A stretch of 64,000 nucleotides of DNA from Nitrospira sp. (GTDB lineage: Bacteria > Nitrospirota > Nitrospiria > Nitrospirales > Nitrospiraceae). Every line of letters begins with the position of its first letter. The stretch's first letter is position 1. The stretch lies in contig JAFEBH010000020.1 in NCBI GenBank assembly GCA_018242765.1, positions 1-64,000 on the forward strand. Direction: 5' to 3'. The notes under the pieces are model-generated. The model made no database searches and had not been told where the DNA came from. It saw nothing but the letters and a program-made list of their open reading frames with translations. The position numbers and the translations under genes are program-made. Below, one piece after another: positions 8,256 through 16,372 of the stretch.

Positions 8256-8876
8256 TTAAGCTGCCTTCGCCCACTCCTCGGCGATGATGGCGACAAGACG
8301 TTGTTTCGCTGCCGTTAACTTCCGCATCTCCTCGGTGCTTCCTCCCACATCAGGGTGATGCTTCTTCGACAACTCCCTATACCCTGCCTTGACAATCTCT
8401 AAGGCCACCTCCTTCAGGGCCTCAAACTCCTTTGCGTTCTTCGCGTTATTTGCATCAACGTGTTTGTCGCGCTCTTTCTGATGAGCCTGCCGTTGCTTGA
8501 TATCGTCCATCCAAGCTTTCACTCGTGGTGACACCGGCTCGTTCCGGCGTTCCCGCTCTTCGACTTCCCGCATCTTCTTCGCGGCGACTTCCTTGAGACA
8601 GCCACGGACGGACAAATTCCGAGCATGCTCCACATTTAACCCCGCAATCGCCATGTACTCAGCAGCTGAATCTCGACTGAATGGGCAATTCTTCTTGATC
8701 CACGGCAGCCACTCACCATGTGGCAAAGACTCCTTTTGCTTGGTCAGCCAGGTCCCACATTCGTGCTTCGCTCAGAAGCTCGCGTGGGCCTTCTTCCCGC
8801 CTAACTCCTTGGCGGCGAGACATTCTTCATGGGCCTTGTTGATCTGTGCTGAGTAGTTGACCAATGCCGTTGACAT
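8256..8876 (-). pseudogene. DUF3102-like phage protein with J-domain-like tail, split by an in-frame TGA
   Basis: A strong Shine-Dalgarno sequence (ggaggaggagag) precedes the ATG at 8876. The frame then reads MSTALVNYSAQINKAHEECL and stops at TGA (8772-8774), but continues in the same frame into LPHGEWLPWIKKNCPFSRDS. This is the conserved DUF3102-type core ('LPHGeWLpWlkeN..FS.rtA..YM'). The C-terminal part contains YRELSKKHHPDVGG, resembling the HPD turn of a DnaJ domain. Without the TGA the protein would have 206 residues. Either the gene is nonsense-mutated, or the 156-residue downstream frame (Met at 8726) is translated alone. Confidence 0.75.
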
Positions 8877-9040
8877 GTTCTCTCTCCTCCTCCAGACTAA
8901 GGTTCTCTTATCACTGATGATTCATTAATTATTACTCATGTCAGTCTAACCCGCTATTCCGCTTTGGAAGGGCTTCGCGGGCGTCAGACGAAGCGTCTTC
9001 ACTGCTCCCTGCAGTCGCGCGGATGGGGGCACCGCTACGC

Positions 9041-9511
9041 TCACCGGTCAGCCTCGTAGTCCTCCATGTCAACGCCCATCGTGGCCCTCGCGTAGGCCGC
9101 GTTAAATGTTTCCAAATGCTGCATGCGTGCAGCATCGAGACGGCCTATTTTCATGTACTTCTGAGCGGCGTATCGTTTGACCTCCTCTTCCTGCCGCTTC
9201 TCCTCCTCGATGTCCTTCTCCGTGATCATGGAATGGCTGCGGGTGGCTTGCGCGAGACGCTCAGCCTTGCGCTGGGTCTTCCGGTCAGCCTCGTAGTCCT
9301 CCATGTCAGTGGACCGCTCCACTTCGGCATAACAGGCATTAAAGGAATCTAGATCGGTCATGCGTGACCGCTCCAAACGACCTATTGCCATATACTTACG
9401 GGCTTGTCGTTGGTTGAAGCTCAGGTTGTCCTTGACCCAGGCAATCCATTTCCCGGGGGGGAACCTGACGTTTGGCTTCGATGAGGGCGAGGCCTACTGT
9501 TGAGGGCGCTT
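9041..9511 (-). pseudogene. Second DUF3102-like gene, frameshifted, with internal tandem duplication
   Basis: The open frame 9391-9041 begins inside a domain. Upstream, a frame encoding GLALIEAKRQVPP joins GKWIAWVKDNLSFNQRQARK only if one base of a seven-G run (9455-9461) is removed. That restores the DUF3102-type core also seen at 8256-8876. The C-terminal part contains a duplicated unit of about 36 residues, once as IGRLERSRMTDLDSFNACY and once as IGRLDAARMQHLETFNAAY. Each ends in DMEDYEADR. No start codon lies upstream in the restored frame, so the 5' end is also damaged. A sequencing error in the G run cannot be excluded. Confidence 0.65.
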
Positions 9512-9646
9512 CACCCTAGGACGGGTCGGCGGGAACGGCGTGTCTTCACCTGGGCAGTTTGTCCGGTGTCTCTCCTGGAATTCGGCTAGGACGGATTCAT
9601 CGTGAGAGACTTTCGAGACTCCACACAGGGGACATTCGGCAATCAT
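9494..9646 (-). CDS. 50-residue putative zinc-finger protein
   Basis: The frame reads MIAECPLCGVSKVSHDESVL and ends in a basic Pro-rich tail. Cys5-x-x-Cys8 and His27-x3-Cys31 form a plausible single zinc site. The ATG overlaps the TGA of the upstream gene (ATGA), and ggag lies just before it, so it should be translationally coupled. Its 3' end overlaps the damaged DUF3102-like gene by about 18 bp. Confidence 0.65.
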   Translation of the reverse strand: MIAECPLCGVSKVSHDESVLAEFQERHRTNCPGEDTPFPPTRPRVKRPQQ

Positions 9647-10014
9647 TGTTCACTCTCCAGTTGTATCCGTGCGCGGTGTGCTCCGTGGGCATCATTCGCT
9701 CTGGTGACGTCGCTCCCCGTCAACATCCAGTCGCATCCCTCACAGGTCGCCAGGTTCCCGCCTCTCCAGCGGAGGGTGTGCCTGGAGACTTCTCGATATC
9801 GCTGAAATGCAACCACGTGCTCGGCTTTCTTCTTGACGTACTGGAGATGCTGATCATGAAGCTGTTCTAATTCGGTTTGCCCGTCACTGGACCAGGCTTC
9901 CCAGCGACCACACGTACAGGTTGCTCCTTTGGTCGTGTGTCGTTGAATTTCGTCACCGTCAGGTGTGCGTGCTGTCAGGTACTCGTATTGAATCAGGTGT
10001 GGGTTCAGGTCCAT
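9643..10014 (-). CDS. CxCGRW-module protein
   Basis: The Met at 10014 gives about 123 residues. An upstream Met at 10077 would lie deep inside the preceding gene. Two related Cys/His clusters are visible: HTTKGATCTCGRWEAW followed by a His-x-x-His, and LATCEGCDWML followed by DAHGAHR. The pattern C-x-C-G-x-W...H-x3-H recurs in the 201-residue protein at 11516-12121, suggesting a shared small zinc-binding fold. The stop overlaps the start of the 50-residue zinc-finger gene. Function unknown. Confidence 0.65.
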   Translation of the reverse strand: MDLNPHLIQYEYLTARTPDGDEIQRHTTKGATCTCGRWEAWSSDGQTELEQLHDQHLQYVKKKAEHVVAFQRYREVSRHTLRWRGGNLATCEGCDWMLTGSDVTRANDAHGAHRARIQLESEQ

Positions 10015-10183
10015 TGGTCCCCCGTTTCTTGCGTCGTTGTTGGTAGTACTCCCGATCATAGGCCTGACGTGCCTCACGATGGGTGGCTCTATACCGCTTG
10101 TCGTAGGCGGCTAGCCGTTCCTTGTGGGCTTCTCGGTAGCGTTTCTGTGCGGCGGCTTTCTTGAGTTTGTCTTTGTAGGGCAT
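9959..10183 (-). CDS. Basic Lys/Arg/Tyr-rich small protein
   Basis: 74 residues starting MPYKDKLKKAAAQKRYREAH, with repeated RYRxxHRE units. This composition is seen in the N-terminal tails of phage HNH/endonuclease VII proteins, and a similar stretch (RYRATHAERVKQNR) is present in the nuclease at 3959-4417. It may be a relic of a second nuclease gene whose catalytic part is gone, or a free DNA-binding peptide. It overlaps the following gene by 56 bp. Confidence 0.55.
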   Translation of the reverse strand: MPYKDKLKKAAAQKRYREAHKERLAAYDKRYRATHREARQAYDREYYQQRRKKRGTNGPEPTPDSIRVPDSTHT

Positions 10184-10202
10184 TGGTGCTCTTCAGGTGT
10201 AG

Positions 10203-10234
10203 AGGGACACCTACCCCTAGCGATAGGTGCCCCT
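10203..10234. terminator. Hairpin, possible terminator or transcript boundary
   Basis: agggacaccta pairs with taggtgcccct (10203-10213 with 10224-10234, one mismatch) around a ten-base loop. It lies between the genes at 10286-10813 and 9959-10183. No clear T-run follows on either strand, so it could instead be an RNA-stability hairpin. It is followed by a GC-rich palindrome (gttcgc...gcgaac). Confidence 0.4.
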
Positions 10235-10285
10235 CATGGTTCGCTCGCTAGAGCTGCGCTCGTGGCGAACTCGCTTCGCTCGTGG

Positions 10286-10813
10286 TTACTCGAAATATTC
10301 CTTCTGCACTGGCTTACTCACTGGTGCCTTCGGTTCAGTCGCCCTAGACTCTGCTCGATGAACGCCCAGGCTCTCGACCCGCGCGGCTTCGTGGGCAAAT
10401 GGGGAGAGGGAAACGCGGGTGACTTTGTTGGGCATGGACAACGCGCCGTCTTCTAGCGGTTGATCATTCACCGTGAGGGCCTTCAGCTCTTGCTGAACTT
10501 TGTGTCGATACTCGGGGTCGGTCTTGTACTCTTTTGAGGCAAACATCTTTCGGAAGTGGCTTTGCTTCGCTGCAATCTCATCACCCGATTGATAGTCTGC
10601 ATTCACTGGTGCCTCTCCCGGCTCATCCAGTAGGCCGAGTTCAAGCGACCTGGCAATAAGCTGTTGAGCGAGCTTTGACCGCTTATAGTCAGGGCTCTTC
10701 ATGACACTGATCATTTCAGACCTACTCATTCTTGGCACATTCGCTAACTCTTCGGCGGTCGCTTTGCGGTTGATCGAATCATCTTTGGGTTCGTAGACAT
10801 GAACGTTAGACAT
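10286..10813 (-). CDS. Hydrophilic protein, possible virion-assembly type, unknown
   Basis: 175 residues, charged and without membrane segments, beginning MSNVHVYEPKDDSINRKATA. The middle third is helical (SDEMI/SPDYKRSKLAQQLIA-type periodicity). The Ala/Lys/Gln-rich composition is similar to scaffolding-type phage proteins, but no specific family is recognised. Its ATG overlaps the end of the upstream gene by 8 bp and has aagga nine bases upstream. Confidence 0.6.
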   Translation of the reverse strand: MSNVHVYEPKDDSINRKATAEELANVPRMSRSEMISVMKSPDYKRSKLAQQLIARSLELGLLDEPGEAPVNADYQSGDEIAAKQSHFRKMFASKEYKTDPEYRHKVQQELKALTVNDQPLEDGALSMPNKVTRVSLSPFAHEAARVESLGVHRAESRATEPKAPVSKPVQKEYFE

Positions 10814-11177
10814 GATGGGTGATTCCTTTCGGGGCCAAGCCCCTTACTTGTGTTGTAGTTGTTCTTGTTGTCTCTCTCTTGCGTTGAACGCGCTCATGGG
10901 CTTCTCTGACTTTTGGTAGCAGTTGGTAAATCTGCTCCCACGTGAAGACACCGTCCTTGACGAATCCCCGTATGATCTGTGAGACCGCCCAGCGTGACAG
11001 GTCGAGCGTCTGCGCAATGCCCACGATTTCATCCTCGCGCTTGGATACGATCAAGTTGTAGACGTCCTGGCGAGGATTGCCCGTGGACTGGTAGGACGGG
11101 CGGAGGTCGAAGATGAGCGGTTTCTCGTAATAGGGGTTGTAGAGGTTGGCGAGTTTCTCGATATCTGCGCGGCTCAT
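10806..11177 (-). CDS. Small protein with helix-turn-helix-like centre
   Basis: 123 residues. The segment DEIVGIAQTLDLSRWAVSQI has the spacing of a helix-turn-helix (two helices around an 'LDLS' turn) and is followed by a basic Thr/Arg-rich tail. This is compatible with a DNA-binding regulator, though no family can be named. gaggtgg precedes the ATG closely. The stop overlaps the next gene's start, indicating one transcript. Confidence 0.6.
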   Translation of the reverse strand: MSRADIEKLANLYNPYYEKPLIFDLRPSYQSTGNPRQDVYNLIVSKREDEIVGIAQTLDLSRWAVSQIIRGFVKDGVFTWEQIYQLLPKVREAHERVQRKRETTRTTTTQVRGLAPKGITHHV

Positions 11178-11210
11178 ACCACCTCACATTGTTGGTGTTG
11201 CATCATAGGG

Positions 11211-11396
11211 TCAACAATGCCCTCCGATGAGGTGTCCGGTAGACACTTCACCTAAGTACCATTTTCCCGATGGCATCACGACACACCCGCGCTGAAGGCC
11301 TACGGGTTGCTTGCCTAACGGCGGGGTTGGCTGTAGAAGAATCGCGGTCATGGTGGCTTCAGCGAAGGGGAAGAGCTGGGTTGTACCAGTGTTCAT
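11211..11396 (-). CDS. Possible 61-residue protein
   Basis: An open frame in the orientation of its neighbours, ending CVVMPSGKWYLGEVSTGH and then LIGGHC. No good ribosome site is visible at its ATG or at the internal Met. It is included because it fills an otherwise empty 340-bp gap in a densely packed gene train. It may be spurious. Confidence 0.3.
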   Translation of the reverse strand: MNTGTTQLFPFAEATMTAILLQPTPPLGKQPVGLQRGCVVMPSGKWYLGEVSTGHLIGGHC

Positions 11397-11515
11397 GGGT
11401 GTTTAACACTTACCGGCTCTCACCGGGGTGTTCCTTTCTTGGGCGTTGTTGGTGCTTCGCTAAGGGCTCGCAGTGAGGTTCTTACCCGAACCTAGAGCCT
11501 CGCAGAAGCTCGCGG

Positions 11516-12121
11516 TTATTCACTCTCTTCGTCGTTTTCAGGTACGTCGTTCGTTTCTCTCACGTACGGCGCATCAGCTTCCTGTTGAATCGCCTTCTTA
11601 CGCTCTCGCATGTGCTCAAGCTGTTTGAGTTGCTTGTCGCTCATGGTCTTCTTTGGTTGACCGCCTGCGTACCACCAGGGGTAAGACTTCAAGACTGACC
11701 ATAGACGGTGCTCGACACTCTCTTCGATTTCACCGGAGGTCATACCTTCATACGCTGGGTGTGTCAGTGCTTCTTTCGTGAGGCGATTGACCAAAGGTAA
11801 GAGCCGATCCGGTAGCGTGCCAGGCATCGGCCTGTTGGCCTTGCTCACTTTGGCGTCAATCGTCGCGGGTTGTTCGGGGTGGCTCATCATCTGCCGATGC
11901 AGGTCATGACTTGCCTTGAGGTCTACCGGGGTCAATACGTGCTGGCGGTTCGTCATGGCCCACCGGCCACAACTGCATTCCCCGGTGTTGTCTTGGGTGT
12001 CGAGTACAAGGGTATGTTCAGCGTAGTTCGCTGCGCTCACGGCCTCGGCGCGGGTTCGTAATCGTTTCTCTTGGGAACGGGCTTTGAGGGCGGTTTCGTC
12101 AAGTCTCTGAAATGATCGCAT
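11516..12121 (-). CDS. CxCGRW-module protein, longer paralogue
   Basis: 201 residues. The N-terminal part carries HTLVLDTQDNTGECSCGRW followed by His-x3-His (SHDLHRQMMSH), the same C-x-C-G-R-W...H arrangement as the protein at 9643-10014. The C-terminal half is helical and ends in an acidic tail (ETNDVPENDEESE). A weak gaaag ribosome site is present. Function unknown; zinc binding is inference. Confidence 0.65.
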   Translation of the reverse strand: MRSFQRLDETALKARSQEKRLRTRAEAVSAANYAEHTLVLDTQDNTGECSCGRWAMTNRQHVLTPVDLKASHDLHRQMMSHPEQPATIDAKVSKANRPMPGTLPDRLLPLVNRLTKEALTHPAYEGMTSGEIEESVEHRLWSVLKSYPWWYAGGQPKKTMSDKQLKQLEHMRERKKAIQQEADAPYVRETNDVPENDEESE

Positions 12122-12267
12122 TAGGCTTTCTTGTAGGACGTGCCTGAAGAGGCCGTCTAGGATATGTTAAGGATTACAGTGAGTTAGAAGGTGGTTAACC
12201 TGAGGATTTTGGGTCTCTAGCTACGGGGTTTGATATAAGCTTCAGTCTGTCTGGGAGAAGCCCTTTT

Positions 12268-12324
12268 GGTAGGCCAATGGAGGAGGCCCGAGAGGAGGAG
12301 GGCTCGGGAGGCCATTGACCTACC
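12268..12324. terminator. Large GC-rich hairpin between genes
   Basis: ggtaggccaatgg (12268-12280) pairs with ccattgacctacc (12312-12324), with one mismatch. A nested cccgag/ctcggg stem lies inside. It sits in the 243-bp gap between the ejection-like gene and the next gene of the leftward train. It could terminate or attenuate transcription of the long upstream gene or act as a cruciform. No T-run follows. Confidence 0.5.
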
Positions 12325-12364
12325 CAAGTAGCTAGCCGGGGAAAGGAATAAACCCGGCACCCAA

Positions 12365-14350
12365 TCACTTACCCAAGAGCCAATCCCTAAAGCGGTCGAA
12401 GCCAGTATCACCGGTTGGTGTGGTGGCATCCTGCAGCTTCCGCTTCTGTTGGAGGACCTTAAAGGCTTCTTCCGCTCTCAGGGCAATACCCTTCAATCTA
12501 TCGAGTTCGGCTTGCCGTTGTTCGGCTTCGGCATCGATCGCCGCCTGCTTCTTCGCGGCTTCGATCTGTTGCGCCTTGTTCACAACGGCCTCACCCTTCT
12601 GCTTTTGCTCGGCGGCTCGTTTCTTTTGTTCACCCTCCCCATAGGCAAGGTTGTGCTGTTCAAGGACGGGCTTGAGCTGGGCTCTCATGTACGTCTTGAA
12701 GCTGGCTTCAGCGGCTTGAGGATGTTCCTTGATGTACGCTACCCCAAGATCTCTCATATGGTTTACGGCATTCGTGGCCGCAATCTGACTCTCAGGGGAA
12801 TTGGGATCTTCAGGGGTCAGGGCTGATGTATGCACCGTGGACAAGAGTTGTTTGAACTCAGAGCTACGCAGATAGGGATGGTCTCCGTCTTCTTTGGCTT
12901 TCTCTAATTCCCCAGCGAGTCGTAGCATGGTTTGCGGTCCCATTTCCTTGGCTCTCACTTTGGCAACCAGACCGTCATAGGTCACCTTGGATGGATCAAT
13001 CGCCATGTCTCGTCGCGTCTTGGCAACCACCATGGGGTCATCGGTGATGTCTAGCCGTAACCGTGTCAGTTCATGGACGTACCCTTCCACCCTCACGGCA
13101 GCCGATGGGTCAACCTGGGCCATGTCCCTCAACGCTTGATAAATCACCTGAGGTCCATTGACGGCATCCCTACGGAGACCGTCTAAGACACGACGTTCCA
13201 GGATACCCACGTTTTCTTGTCTCGCTTGTTCACCTTCCTGCTTGTGAACGGCTTGTAGTTCCCGCTGGTATCGTTCATCCTGTCGTGCCCATTCCGTCTG
13301 CTGGTGTTCGCGAGTGGCGTCTTCGTAGCCGAGCGAATCTTTCCAGCGTTGAAAATGTGCTCGTTGCATTTCGACGGCGGTAATTTTCTCCTCAGCATGC
13401 GTTCGCTTGTCCAAGGCATAGCGGGTATTCCCGATACTGGCTCCATCCTTGGTCTTCAGGTGATCGAGGAGGTTGAGCTTCGACATGTCCCCGGTACGAA
13501 TGGCTTCTCCAGTGATGTGGTCGATCATGAGTTGCGTGGCCTTCGATCCTGGCAGACCATTGGTGATCGCTCCATGGTCAGGGTTCTGAAACAAGTCCTC
13601 GATCTCTCGAGCGGCACGGTCGTAGGTCTCCGTGACGTGTTTGGGATCGTCCGTCATGGGGTCGATCAAGGACAGGTGTCGGTTGAGACTGGCCTGCATC
13701 CCTACCCCGACGGCGTCTACGAGCTGTTTCTCGGTTTCTTGGACACGGTGACTGGCATGCAGTCTCATCAACTCGGAATCATGCCGTGAGAGTTCCGGTG
13801 TCCAGACTTCTTGCAGGTCCAGCGGAGAGAACAGGGCCTTCCCTTGATCGTTCTCTAGCTTCGGTCGGAACTTATCTTTTTGCTTCTGCAGGAAGAGCTT
13901 CATGTCTTGCGGATTGTTGCTCTCCCTCGCTGCTGCCCCTTCCTCGGTCTGGAATGCCAACAAAGAAGACGATTGGTACTCCGAAGCCATTTCCTTCAAG
14001 TACAGTCGATGAGCCGCTCTAGCCGCCCACGGGGAAACTCCTAACGGCGTCGTTCCCGCTTTGACGTGCTCATTCCATTTGTCTCGGTTCGCGTGGAAAT
14101 CGGCTTCCACCTCGGCTTGGCTACGCTTCGCCCATGCGGCTGCGCCCTTTTTCAGGAGTTCGTCTCCCAAAGGGGCCAGGGCTCCTAACGACTCGGCGAG
14201 TTTGGTCATGGGGTTGCTGTTAGGTGGGGCTTGGACTTCTGGGGAGCCAGGGCGGACGTAGGAATCTAGGTAGCGTGGGTCAGAAGCGGGTTGCAGGTTG
14301 GTGGTAATCTGAAGGTCGTTGACTTGGGTGCGTGGTTTTCGTGGTTCCAT
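12365..14350 (-). CDS. Large helical protein, phage ejection (internal virion)-like
   Basis: 661 residues, almost wholly predicted helical and rich in Glu, Gln, Lys and Ala, with an N-terminal Pro-rich tail. A segment reading TPLGVSPWAARAAHRLYLKE, then LDLQEVWTPELSRHDSELM, then repeated amphipathic helices recall the layout of podovirus internal virion/ejection proteins. That resemblance is by architecture only and needs a profile search. The C-terminal 130 residues form a strong coiled coil (AEQKQKGEAVVNKAQQIEAA). It stands alone, with no other virion genes around it. Confidence 0.6.
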   Translation of the reverse strand: MEPRKPRTQVNDLQITTNLQPASDPRYLDSYVRPGSPEVQAPPNSNPMTKLAESLGALAPLGDELLKKGAAAWAKRSQAEVEADFHANRDKWNEHVKAGTTPLGVSPWAARAAHRLYLKEMASEYQSSSLLAFQTEEGAAARESNNPQDMKLFLQKQKDKFRPKLENDQGKALFSPLDLQEVWTPELSRHDSELMRLHASHRVQETEKQLVDAVGVGMQASLNRHLSLIDPMTDDPKHVTETYDRAAREIEDLFQNPDHGAITNGLPGSKATQLMIDHITGEAIRTGDMSKLNLLDHLKTKDGASIGNTRYALDKRTHAEEKITAVEMQRAHFQRWKDSLGYEDATREHQQTEWARQDERYQRELQAVHKQEGEQARQENVGILERRVLDGLRRDAVNGPQVIYQALRDMAQVDPSAAVRVEGYVHELTRLRLDITDDPMVVAKTRRDMAIDPSKVTYDGLVAKVRAKEMGPQTMLRLAGELEKAKEDGDHPYLRSSEFKQLLSTVHTSALTPEDPNSPESQIAATNAVNHMRDLGVAYIKEHPQAAEASFKTYMRAQLKPVLEQHNLAYGEGEQKKRAAEQKQKGEAVVNKAQQIEAAKKQAAIDAEAEQRQAELDRLKGIALRAEEAFKVLQQKRKLQDATTPTGDTGFDRFRDWLLGK

Positions 14351-14410
14351 GATGTGTGTATAGGTTCCTTTATTGGTTTGGGGGGGCGTAGCCCTTACCC
14401 CGGGGTTGAC

Positions 14411-14731
14411 TTAGGAGACACTGACTTTCCTCTTTCGTCCTGGCTTCTCGGCACACTGCCGGACACCCCGGCGTTCCTGCTCCAGCAAGTCTGAGCTGAG
14501 GCGGTCTACATGTCCGGCGTAGAATCGGACGGCAGCACGAACGACCATCGAACAACTGGCGCGGTCGCAGGGGTCTTCAGGGGATGAGAGCCGTTGACGA
14601 AGGCGAGACAACGCATGATCTGACAGGTAGTCCAGGCGGATGGGACGGACGGCGGACGTTTGGGCGACCACTGAGCAACTTCGTCCGGCAATGTCGGGGT
14701 GGGTTGCGGGGTTGTCGTTGGGTTGGTACAT
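14411..14731 (-). CDS. 106-residue protein, possibly DNA-binding
   Basis: The frame is open for 255 codons, but the Met at 14731 is preceded by ggaggt at ideal spacing, while the upstream part lies over tandem repeats and is Pro/His/Phe-rich without sense. The protein starts MYQPNDNPATHPDIAGRSCS. It has a helical centre (LDYLSDHALSRLRQRL, SMVVRAAVRFYAGHV) and a basic tail (KPGRKRKVSVS). It is compatible with a small DNA-binding protein; no family is recognised. It is the first gene of the leftward train with the 661-residue gene. Confidence 0.65.
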   Translation of the reverse strand: MYQPNDNPATHPDIAGRSCSVVAQTSAVRPIRLDYLSDHALSRLRQRLSSPEDPCDRASCSMVVRAAVRFYAGHVDRLSSDLLEQERRGVRQCAEKPGRKRKVSVS

Positions 14732-15272
14732 GGAGACCTCCACTAAGTAGTTATTGTGTAAGTATTGGTTAAGTAAGGGAAATGTGTAGTCGAAGCGCGA
14801 AAACCAAAGATCAATAGATGAAAACAAAGACGCGATTGTTTCGCAAAGCCCGTGTGGACACCAAAAACGGTTTGTCCGTGGGGGATGGATACCGACAGTC
14901 TGTTGTGTTCCCCATCCACACTGACCACAACCCCTAGCGTACAAGCCTAGGTAGTTTCCCGGTGTACCAATCGGATACACCTGAAACACAAGGTTTCTCT
15001 GCTGGGGGATGTGAAGGTTTGGAAGGGGTAAAAGAATGGGGCAAGGTTTCTTTGCTGGGGGATGAGTACCTTTGGAGCGGGTAAAAGAATGGGGGAAAGG
15101 TTTCTCTGTAGCTAGACGTGGATAGTTGGAGCGGGTAAAAGAAGAAGAAATTCGGGGGGAAACCACATGGGCCACCAATGACTTACGTCACGAATGGCCC
15201 TTATTTCTGGTCCACCCCTTACATTCACAACATAGCGAGATGATTAACGAATGGCGGAATAACACTGGACCG
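14732..15272. other. Non-coding segment with three 54-bp direct repeats
   Basis: About 540 bp without a supported gene. The only ordered feature is the tandem array at 14992-15151. Open frames here on both strands are low-complexity and lack ribosome sites. It separates the 51-residue gene at 15273-15428 from the leftward gene train and is the second candidate cis-acting region of the element. Confidence 0.6.
14992..15151. repeat. Three tandem ~54-bp repeats
   Basis: Copies start at 14992, 15045 and 15099. Each begins ggtttctctg or ggtttctttg and ends gcgggtaaaagaa or ggggtaaaagaa; copies 1 and 2 also share gctgggggatg. The third copy diverges in its middle. The array may be a binding array (replication or partition) or transcriptional control of the adjacent genes. 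It is not CRISPR: there are no unique spacers. Confidence 0.75.
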
Positions 15273-15428
15273 TTACTTGAGCCAATCCCTCATCTTCTTC
15301 CAGTCCAGTACCCATCGGCCATTTTCTTCTCGAAAGAAGATTTCCCCGATCACCGGGGCTCTCAGGAAGAACGCCAAACCCCACCCGAACTCTAGCTCGA
15401 ATCGCTTACGGCTTGATACGACTAACAT
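15273..15428 (-). CDS. 51-residue protein, unknown
   Basis: gaggagg lies seven bases upstream of the ATG at 15428, which decides the start over an in-frame Met at 15476. The protein starts MLVVSSRKRFELEFGWGLAF and has an EENGRWVLDWKKM motif near its end. It is short, basic and aromatic, perhaps a single small beta-alpha domain. It lies next to the serine recombinase but on the opposite strand, so the 250-bp space between them likely holds divergent promoters. Confidence 0.6.
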   Translation of the reverse strand: MLVVSSRKRFELEFGWGLAFFLRAPVIGEIFFREENGRWVLDWKKMRDWLK

Positions 15429-15679
15429 GATGAACCTCCTCGGTGAGCGGAGCGCGAACTCCGCGTTGTGGGTCAATTACGTGTTCGTCTACTGGCTATT
15501 ACTAAGCTAGTTTCGAGTAGGTGTCAATCATGGTGCCATATGTGGGAAGGTCCTACATGTGGGAACATCTTCCCGTGAATATCCCTCTCTCGTAGGGCAA
15601 GAGCCTACTGGTTTAGTACTTGTTTCGTTTAACAAACGGTCGTATGTTGAAGGCAACACAGGGACGAACAGGAGGGAAC

Positions 15680-16372
15680 ATGTCACCTAAAGCGACGGTA
15701 ACGAGGGCTTACGGGTATCTGAGAGTGTCCACGCGGGAGCAAGGGAAGTCTGGATTGGGCCTAGACGCTCAACGGCACACCATCGAGCAATTCGCGACGG
15801 CCCACGGCCTTGAGATACTGGGCATGATCGAGGAGGTTCAGACGGGCAAGGGCTCTGATGCTCTGGTCCGACGGCCTAAGCTGGCTGCCCTGCTTCGGCA
15901 ATGCAAACGGGAGAAGGTCGCCTTGATCGTGGCCAGGACAAGCCGCCTAGCCCGTAACGTGGCCTTTGGCGCGTCTATCCTGGAGTCACCGGTGAGGTTC
16001 ATTGCCTGCGATGCAGGAATAGACGCTGATCGGTTCAACCTGCATATTCGGATGTCCTTAGACGAACAAGAGCGAAACAGGATTAGCGAGACAACCAAAG
16101 CAGGCCTACAAGCAGCGGTGCGCCGTGGTAAGACGCTCGGCAATCCTCACAAAGCCAAGCGAGCCAAGGCCACACAGAATAGCGTGGCCGTCAGGCAGGC
16201 CAATGCCGTGGCCTTTGCAGAGTCAATGCTGCCGTTGCTCCGTGGGTATCAACAACAGGGGTATTCGTTGAGGGCTATTGCAGCGGACCTCAACCAGAAG
16301 GGTGTTGCGACCTATCGTGGTGGTGAATGGCGAGCGTCGTTGCTGTGTCGCATGCTGTCGTTAGTGGCCTGA
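15680..16372 (+). CDS. Serine recombinase (resolvase/invertase family)
   Basis: This 230-residue protein starts at the ATG preceded by ggaggg. An upstream Met at 15620 lacks a ribosome site. The catalytic domain shows YGYLRVSTREQ (nucleophile Ser in RVST), ARTSRLARN, and the E-helix start DEQERNRISETTKAG. The segment between is somewhat shorter than in classical resolvases, with ESPVRFIACD in place of 'l.. gv.fv.vd'. A helix-turn-helix follows near the C-terminus (GYSLRAIAADLNQKGV). It may resolve multimers, invert DNA or assist excision. Together with the tyrosine integrase the element has two recombinases. Confidence 0.93.
   Translation: MSPKATVTRAYGYLRVSTREQGKSGLGLDAQRHTIEQFATAHGLEILGMIEEVQTGKGSDALVRRPKLAALLRQCKREKVALIVARTSRLARNVAFGASILESPVRFIACDAGIDADRFNLHIRMSLDEQERNRISETTKAGLQAAVRRGKTLGNPHKAKRAKATQNSVAVRQANAVAFAESMLPLLRGYQQQGYSLRAIAADLNQKGVATYRGGEWRASLLCRMLSLVA

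Noticed and set aside
14992..15151. Possible CRISPR array (regular repeats)
   Set aside because: Copies are joined end to end with no unique spacers, there are only three, and no cas genes are in the window.
14411..15178. 255-codon reading of the 106-residue gene
   Set aside because: The upstream half overlaps the tandem repeats, is low-complexity, and the strong ribosome site marks the Met at 14731.
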